Below are positions 51,410 to 56,232 of a stretch of DNA of 56,232 bases, piece by piece (position 1 is the stretch's first letter; each line of letters starts with the position of its first letter). The notes beneath the pieces were generated by a model, which saw only the letters and a program-made list of their open reading frames with translations, had not been told where the DNA came from and searched no databases. The stretch comes from JAHELQ01 sp965603365. Lineage in GTDB: Bacteria > Acidobacteriota > Aminicenantia > UBA2199. The stretch covers positions 1 through 56,232 of the forward strand of contig CBFDCR010000034.1 of NCBI GenBank assembly GCA_965603365.1. The letters are read 5' to 3'. Position numbers and translations under genes: made by a program.

Positions 51410-51938
51410 CCAGTGTCGGCATATCTTGATCCAGTTTCTGCCCCACATAAAAAGCCCATTCGCAGTATTTTTTTTTCTTGCGGTACTCCCGAAACCCCTC
51501 CTCACAGGAACCGGAGCAGACGCCGACGATACGGGCAGAGGGCATACCCAATTTTTGGGTGACATTACCTTCACCGATCATTTCTTCGGGAACCAGGAGA
51601 AGCGTTTTCTGACCCGGTTTCCCTGAGTCCAGGACGATGTTCCACTTGCCCGAGGCACTCATGGGATCGGGGAATCTCCTTCTCAAGAATTTTTTTTCAA
51701 ACAGGATATCCAGGTTTTTGGGGGCCAGGTTGCTGTTTTTCTTTTGATAGAGTTCGATGGCAGTGACGTACTGGTTACCCCTGAAGATCAACTCCTCTTC
51801 CAGGTCCCGCTGGAATTCCGTTTCCCACAGACCCCGGGCTAAAAGAAGAAGGATGGCAAAGATGTGAACCGCAATAATGGCCACCAACAGTGCATATCCT
51901 TTGTTGTTTTTACCAATCTTCATATTTGCTGCCGTCAA
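51333..51938 (-). CDS. prepilin-like protein of the type II secretion/pilus kind
   Basis: 201 residues. A short basic N-terminus, NKGYALLVAIIAVHIFAILLLL as a type III-signal-like hydrophobic helix (about 12-33), then an amphipathic helix and a periplasmic domain with two cysteines in VCSGSCEEG. The Gly-Tyr junction and the missing Glu at position +5 make it an atypical minor pseudopilin. The C-terminal Ser/Arg-rich tail is encoded by the 18-bp repeat that also encodes the start of lpxB. It overlaps the GspG-like gene by 29 nt. Confidence 0.7.
   Translation of the reverse strand: MTAANMKIGKNNKGYALLVAIIAVHIFAILLLLARGLWETEFQRDLEEELIFRGNQYVTAIELYQKKNSNLAPKNLDILFEKKFLRRRFPDPMSASGKWNIVLDSGKPGQKTLLLVPEEMIGEGNVTQKLGMPSARIVGVCSGSCEEGFREYRKKKKYCEWAFYVGQKLDQDMPTLDAYGQDSDRESSKSPRSSESSRSKD
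51343..51378. repeat. 18-bp tandem repeat, two units, in two overlapping genes
   Basis: Units 51343-51360 and 51361-51378 differ at two positions (GATCTCGACGATTCTGAC form). Read on the minus strand they encode QNRRDR/QNRRDL in the lpxB frame and Ser/Arg-rich sequence in the upstream gene's frame. Confidence 0.8.
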
Positions 51939-52299
51939 GGGCGGTGCCCCTGGTCCTGGCTTTTACATCGACGATACTCTCGGCCATTTCCGGGTCATAG
52001 TCTTCAATATCCTCGGGCTCAAAATAGACTATCTCCCAATCCCTCTCCTTTAGAAAGGGGTCCATGGGAATTTCCCTGAGATATTTGTTGGCCACCAGGT
52101 CGTCTAAAGAGGTGGGATATTTCTTTTTGTCAAAATAAAATTTGTTGATAGAGTCCCTGACTTGAAAAAGATTCTCTTTTAGAACCGCTTCTCTGGCTCT
52201 GGTTACCGAGGTCCTGTAGTTGGGTATAATAATGGACACCAATATCCCGATCAAGGTCATGACAATCAAAATCTCTACCAGTGTAAAACCTTTTTTCAT
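51910..52299 (-). CDS. GspG-like major pseudopilin
   Basis: 129 residues. The class III signal KKGFTLVEILIVMTLIGILVSIIIPNY, with the Gly-Phe cleavage site and Glu+5, is perfect. The periplasmic part holds KYPTSLDDLVANKYLREIPMDPF, the motif of GspG-type pseudopilins. It would be cut and methylated by a PilD-type peptidase not present here. No other secretion genes are in the window, so it may serve a system encoded elsewhere. The ATG lies 6 nt after a TGTTATAAT box and has no clear ribosome site. Confidence 0.88.
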   Translation of the reverse strand: MKKGFTLVEILIVMTLIGILVSIIIPNYRTSVTRAREAVLKENLFQVRDSINKFYFDKKKYPTSLDDLVANKYLREIPMDPFLKERDWEIVYFEPEDIEDYDPEMAESIVDVKARTRGTALDGSKYEDW

Positions 52300-52305
52300 G
52301 TTTCT

Positions 52306-52314
52306 ATTATAACA
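52306..52314 (-). promoter_or_regulatory. extended -10 promoter of the pseudopilin/lipid A operon, predicting a leaderless mRNA
   Basis: TGTTATAAT on the minus strand, 6 nt (AGAAAC), then the ATG at 52299; a weak TTTACT sits at the -35 distance. Confidence 0.5.
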
Positions 52315-52340
52315 GAATTATCCGGCTGAGTAAACAAAAT

Positions 52341-53546
52341 TTATGCGGTTTTGGCCTGTTGGGCATTGTAGGCGTCGATGGCCTTTAGCAAAATGTTTCC
52401 GGCTGCCTCCAGTTTTGGCGTCTCCAGGACATAGGCGATGCGTACTTCCTGAGTGCCCTTGCCGGGGGTAGAATAAAAACCGGCGCCCGGGGCCACCATC
52501 ACCGTTTCGCCGTTCACTTCAAACTCTTCCAGCAGCCAGCGGGCAAAATTGTCGGAATTATCCACCGGCAGTTTGGCCATGATGTAGAAGGCCCCCTTGG
52601 GTTTAATCAGCACCATGTCCGGGTGAGAGGTCAGTATGTCCACCAGGATATCCCGCCTCTTTTGATACTCCTTGATGATCTCTTCAAAATAGCTCAAGGG
52701 CAGCCGGTAGGCATCGATGGCCCCGACCTGCTCTAAGGTGGGCGGGCAGAGCCGGGCCTGGGCAAACTTGAGGATAGATTGGCAGACCTCTCGGTTCCTG
52801 GAAATCACCGCCCCGATCCTGGCGCCGCAGGCGGAATATCGCTTGGAAATGGAATCAAGTACGATGACCCGGTCTTCCATATTTTCCAATTCCAGCAGGC
52901 TGAAGTGTTTCTCGTCGTCGTAGGTAAACTCTTTGTACACCTCATCGGCCAGCAAGAACAGGTCGTATCTTCTGGCGATTTCAGCCAGTTTTTCGATTTC
53001 CCGGCGGGTCAAAACGGTCCCGGTGGGGTTGTTGGGTGAGCAGACGAGAATGGCTCTGGTTCTTTCGCCGATTCTCCTTTCTATTTCTTTCGTTTCGGGT
53101 AGGTGATAGCCGGTTTCCGGCAGGGTGGTGACCGGTACGATCTTCAGGCCGGACATGGCGGCAAAGCCGTTATAGTTGGTATAAAAGGGCTCCGGAATGA
53201 TGACCTCGTCGCCGTGGTCGGCGATACAATTAAAGGCAAAAGAGACCGCTTCACTGCCGCCGGTGGTAATAACAATATTTTCTTTTTCGATCTGGATTCC
53301 GTATCTGGCGAAATAGTCTGTCATGGCACTCTTCAATTCGTCCAGACCGTCGGAGGGGCCGTAGGAGAGGACCTTATCGGAAAAATCCCGGATTTTCTGG
53401 TAAAAAACCGGGGGGGTCGGTATATCGGGCTGCCCGATATTCAGGTGGTACACCTTGATCCCCCTCTTCTTGGTCCCGTTGGCAATGGCAGCCAATTTGC
53501 GGATCGGAGAAGCTTGAATATTTTTGGCTCTTTTTGAGATATCCAT
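52341..53546 (-). CDS. class I aminotransferase (aspartate aminotransferase-like)
   Basis: 401 residues, PLP fold type I. LNIGQPDIPTP and SYGPSDGLDELK at the start, PNNPTG (Asn173), ADEVY (Asp201, Tyr204) and PLP-lysine Lys235 in DSISKRYSACGARIG mark the I-gamma subgroup that includes bacterial aspartate and broad-specificity aminotransferases. The usual SFSK motif reads SISK. GGAGG lies upstream of the ATG. The exact substrate is unknown. It precedes the pseudopilin gene by 41 nt in the same direction. Confidence 0.9.
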   Translation of the reverse strand: MDISKRAKNIQASPIRKLAAIANGTKKRGIKVYHLNIGQPDIPTPPVFYQKIRDFSDKVLSYGPSDGLDELKSAMTDYFARYGIQIEKENIVITTGGSEAVSFAFNCIADHGDEVIIPEPFYTNYNGFAAMSGLKIVPVTTLPETGYHLPETKEIERRIGERTRAILVCSPNNPTGTVLTRREIEKLAEIARRYDLFLLADEVYKEFTYDDEKHFSLLELENMEDRVIVLDSISKRYSACGARIGAVISRNREVCQSILKFAQARLCPPTLEQVGAIDAYRLPLSYFEEIIKEYQKRRDILVDILTSHPDMVLIKPKGAFYIMAKLPVDNSDNFARWLLEEFEVNGETVMVAPGAGFYSTPGKGTQEVRIAYVLETPKLEAAGNILLKAIDAYNAQQAKTA

Positions 53547-53671
53547 AGAATGCCTCCGCTTGCTTTTTTAGCAGTTTATTTAAGATAAATTATAATATCT
53601 GGGCTTCCGAAGGTCAAGAGAAAAGATCCCCCCAGCGGCATTTTCCTGTTTTTTAGTTTGAGTAAAGGGAA

Positions 53672-53700
53672 TTGCAAACCGGTACTATCCGGTATATAAT
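53672..53700 (+). promoter_or_regulatory. sigma70-type promoter of the glycosyltransferase gene
   Basis: TTGCAA at 53672-53677, 17-nt spacer, perfect TATAAT at 53695-53700; transcription should begin near 53707, about 20 nt before the ATG at 53728. Confidence 0.6.
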
Positions 53701-53727
53701 GTCCAGTTTACGACCAGGGATATTCAG

Positions 53728-55821
53728 ATGAGAACTATCAACAACGATATGGGAAAATGGATTCTCGTGGGCCTGATTACCGTTGTGCTGCTGGCTGGAG
53801 TCGGGTTGAGGGCACTCTTCCTCACCGCCGACCCCCCCACCGATATTACCATCAGCGGCGGTATCGTGGGCGATGCCGGGCAGCACTCCTATGGAGCCCG
53901 CAATAAAATATTGTTCGAGCGTTGGAGCTTTGATGACTGGACACCCCACGTGGCTGCCCCGGTGGTCAACATCTTGATCAATTACCCGTTTTATAAATTA
54001 TTCGGCATCAATCTATACTCCCACCGCCTCATCCCTGTCCTGTTCAGCTCCCTGGCGCTGCTCTTCTTTGCCTTTATGGTTTACCGCCTTAGCGGACCTC
54101 TCACCTGCCTGCTGGCCTCGACCTTTGTGGCCTTTAATTACCCTATCATTATCTACTCAAAGGCCGCCAACCGTTACTTCCCCATGATTTTTTTCTTCCT
54201 CATCGCCGTCTACTTTTTCACCAGGGGAGCCGGTAGCCGGAAAACGAGATTTTTCATCTTCAGCGCCTCGTGTTGGCTCCTGGCCTATCTCTCCCAGAAC
54301 CATATACTCTACCTGCTCTCCCTCTTTCTGGTGCTGGGAATCTGGTGGCTAATCGGGAAGCGGATTCGCCTGCGCCATCTGGCCGCCTTCTGGGTCGGTG
54401 TAACGGCCTCCTTAACCGCCTGGTATCTGCTGTTGTATCTACCCCACAGTCATTTTTTCGATTTCTTCGTGGGGCACAACAAACTGGTACGCCGCATCGG
54501 CTCTCCGGGCCAATTGTTTCAAAACTTGCTGGACAATCCCTTCATGAATCAGATGAGAAGCGACCCGGTGGTGCTGCTGTTGGCTGCCGTCGCGGTCGTA
54601 CTATACGTGTACTTTACCTTAAAACGTGAAAAAGATATCCCCCCGTTGGTGGAACTGGCGGCGTTCTGGCTCATGGTTGGCGCGGCCGCCCACTCCATCT
54701 GGGGCTACCGGCCCACCCGTTTCTACCTGATTCTCATATTTCCCGCCGCCATCCTGGCTGGCTGGCTGCTGTCTCACCTGGTGAAAAACCGATACAAAAT
54801 AGAGTTAAACCTGGCGGGTATCCTGGCCCTCATATCCCTGCCCACCGCCCTGTTTTTCCTGGGGATCATCAAATACTGGCGGTTTTTGCGGTTTAAAATA
54901 GTGAACGATTACTGGTGGACGGCATCGGTCCCGCTGTTTTTACTGGTGTTATTGCTGATGTTGTTCCGGAAAAGACGGGGAAAACTGGTATATGCAGGGA
55001 TCGCGGTAACCCTGACATTGTCGGTAGCATTGAATCTGCAATTTTTTCTCCGCTGGGCCGCTCAGCGGGAGTACGGGATCGTCAATACAGCCCGCGTATT
55101 CGGCAAAGTAATCCCCCCCTCCCGGGTGGCCGGCAACTGGGCCTCCCTGCTCTCCATCGGCACCCCCCACCAGACCCACCTGCTTTCCGGCGAGATGGGG
55201 GTTAACTGGCGAAGGAATTTTTTAAAAAAACACGGCATACAATACCTTTTGCTGACCAGGGGGCACTTCGGCAACGAACTGCGGGAATACCGCCGTTTTT
55301 TTAAAGAAGAGATGTCAAGTGCCGGGCTCATGGCCCTGTTTCGCATCTACAATACCGATGTCTACCTGTTTTCCCTGTTTCCGGGAGAAGAGTCGAAAAA
55401 CCGCCTCGAGTGGGAAACCTTTCACCGGAATAGGGGGACCGTGGTCTACGACCCCGCGGCATCTCAGCAGATGGCGCTGGAGTTAAAACAAGAAGAGATC
55501 AAACACCCCATTCGCCTGGCCCCGTCCCTATTTGCCTCCTGGCCGGAAGGTGCTTACCGTTTAACGATCTCCGCTAAAGGGAGATTTAAGGGCAAAATCG
55601 TTTTCCGGCAGGAAAATGAAGTCATCAAACAGGCATTCATCAAATTTAACGGCAGTGGTTATGAAACCATCCGAATCGACCCAATGCCCCTGGGCAAAGA
55701 GGTGTTCATGACCCTCCACATCTCCAGGGCCGACACCGACATCTCCCTCGACTACCTCGAACTGGAATCATTCACCTCGGCCCGGCAGAAAAACTTTAGA
55801 AATGCTGGAAGAGGGCAATAA
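53728..55821 (+). CDS. integral membrane glycosyltransferase (GT39/ArnT-like, GT-C fold)
   Basis: 697 residues with about ten or more membrane segments between residues 8 and 450. The first periplasmic loop carries acidic residues (DPPTDITISGGIVGDAGQH) where GT-C enzymes bind the lipid-phosphate sugar. A soluble C-terminal part of about 240 residues is beta-rich. GT-C enzymes transfer a sugar from polyprenyl phosphate to lipid A, protein or polymer on the outer face. No target can be chosen; the neighbouring lipid A genes are on the other strand. Its last 20 nt overlap the fragment that follows. Confidence 0.78.
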   Translation: MRTINNDMGKWILVGLITVVLLAGVGLRALFLTADPPTDITISGGIVGDAGQHSYGARNKILFERWSFDDWTPHVAAPVVNILINYPFYKLFGINLYSHRLIPVLFSSLALLFFAFMVYRLSGPLTCLLASTFVAFNYPIIIYSKAANRYFPMIFFFLIAVYFFTRGAGSRKTRFFIFSASCWLLAYLSQNHILYLLSLFLVLGIWWLIGKRIRLRHLAAFWVGVTASLTAWYLLLYLPHSHFFDFFVGHNKLVRRIGSPGQLFQNLLDNPFMNQMRSDPVVLLLAAVAVVLYVYFTLKREKDIPPLVELAAFWLMVGAAAHSIWGYRPTRFYLILIFPAAILAGWLLSHLVKNRYKIELNLAGILALISLPTALFFLGIIKYWRFLRFKIVNDYWWTASVPLFLLVLLLMLFRKRRGKLVYAGIAVTLTLSVALNLQFFLRWAAQREYGIVNTARVFGKVIPPSRVAGNWASLLSIGTPHQTHLLSGEMGVNWRRNFLKKHGIQYLLLTRGHFGNELREYRRFFKEEMSSAGLMALFRIYNTDVYLFSLFPGEESKNRLEWETFHRNRGTVVYDPAASQQMALELKQEEIKHPIRLAPSLFASWPEGAYRLTISAKGRFKGKIVFRQENEVIKQAFIKFNGSGYETIRIDPMPLGKEVFMTLHISRADTDISLDYLELESFTSARQKNFRNAGRGQ

Positions 55822-56232
55822 ACCCTCACCGCAAACCTTTGACTTTTCCCATGCCGAAGCAAAGGAGAAATTTGAAAGTCTCGTGCAAAAAGAGATGGAA
55901 GATTCTGAGGACAGCAGGAATGTTGAAGAGGGCGTCCATAAATTTATCGAGTGGATTCATAACGGCAAAATGGAAATCAGGGCCTATCCATCACAGAACA
56001 TCCACGCCAAACTCTATATCATGACGTTTAAGGAAGGCGACAGGGATAAAGGTCGTGTTATCACCGGCTCCAGCAATTTTACCCAGGCGGGGCTGGTTGA
56101 CTCAAAATATAACGCCTTACCAGCTATACCTGGAGTTTCTCTATGAATATTTCAAAGATGAACCAGGCCAGGAAGACGAAGTGTTTGTTAAATACCTGCC
56201 GCCGGAATTTAAAAAACTCGAATACCAGGAGC
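55802..56232 (+). pseudogene. fragment of a PLD-domain/SNF2-type helicase gene, broken and running off the window
   Basis: The translated segment VEEGVHKFIEWI, AYPSQNIHAKLYIM and GRVITGSSNFTQAGLVD is the second HKD (PLD-like) half of a helicase with an N-terminal phospholipase D-like domain. The 5' part with the first HKD half is missing. After GLVDSKYN the frame shifts by +1, and ITPYQLYLEFLYEYFKD then PPEFKKLEYQE continue, the region before the helicase motor. About 50 residues between these segments, present in full-length members, are missing. The remainder lies beyond position 56232. Such proteins belong to restriction- or defence-type loci. Confidence 0.65.

Overview
The window comes from a Gram-negative bacterium: it encodes late lipid A and Kdo enzymes (lpxB, waaA, lpxK, an lpxL-type acyltransferase) and many exported or membrane-anchored proteins. 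The gene content (Tat-exported aldo/keto reductase with ferredoxin motifs, a DUF6599-like protein, membrane sulfatases, S9 and C1 peptidases, clustered B12-binding radical SAM proteins) recalls Candidatus Aminicenantes or a relative of Acidobacteria. That placement is inference from protein families; no rRNA is present.

Layout. 1-6.5 kb: exported oxidoreductase, DUF6599-like protein, metallo-beta-lactamase-fold lipoprotein, a 19-residue leader-like ORF, an exported alpha/beta hydrolase and a small unknown protein. 6.6-9.4 kb: an ECF sigma factor, a membrane anti-sigma candidate, a protein with tandem TonB C-terminal domains and an exported ankyrin protein. 9.5-17.3 kb: XRE regulator, unknown membrane-anchored protein, sulfatase-fold hydrolase, sugar epimerase, ferritin-like protein, S9 peptidase. 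17.3-22.5 kb: a 21-bp minisatellite followed by a graveyard of genes in which nearly every reading frame has lost a start, gained an amber codon, shifted frame or been truncated.

22.5-27.9 kb is core: ispE, tRNA-Gln, prs, rplY, rpsF, rpsR, rplI, dnaB. 28.0-33.3 kb: a second ECF sigma/anti-sigma pair and then a compact RiPP-type cassette: a 68-residue double-glycine precursor with two CxC motifs, a 6-bladed beta-propeller lipoprotein-like protein, a radical SAM/SPASM maturase and a second radical SAM-like protein. A perfect 30-bp direct repeat flanks the cassette. It resembles the GG-Bacteroidales natural-product system but lies in a different kind of genome, and its second enzyme keeps a CxxxCxxC motif. 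This is the best candidate for an undescribed system.

33.3-42.2 kb, all on the minus strand: alpha-oxoamine synthase (serine palmitoyltransferase type), short-chain reductase, three B12-binding radical SAM proteins and two GNAT/FemAB-type acyltransferases. Read as a pathway this looks like synthesis and modification of a sphingoid-type or other amino lipid. 42.5-53.5 kb: tadA, tRNA-Ser, a TPR/beta-barrel protein, a papain-type protease, rph, the lipid A genes, two pseudopilin-like genes and an aminotransferase. 53.7 kb to the end: a membrane glycosyltransferase and a broken PLD-like/helicase gene.

Two architectural habits recur. First, ispE and tadA have no stop codon before the tRNA gene behind them, so their last codons are tRNA sequence. 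Second, several first genes (ispE, tadA, waaA, the pseudopilin gene, the second sigma factor) have a -10 box only 6-10 nt before the start codon and little or no Shine-Dalgarno, which predicts leaderless mRNAs.
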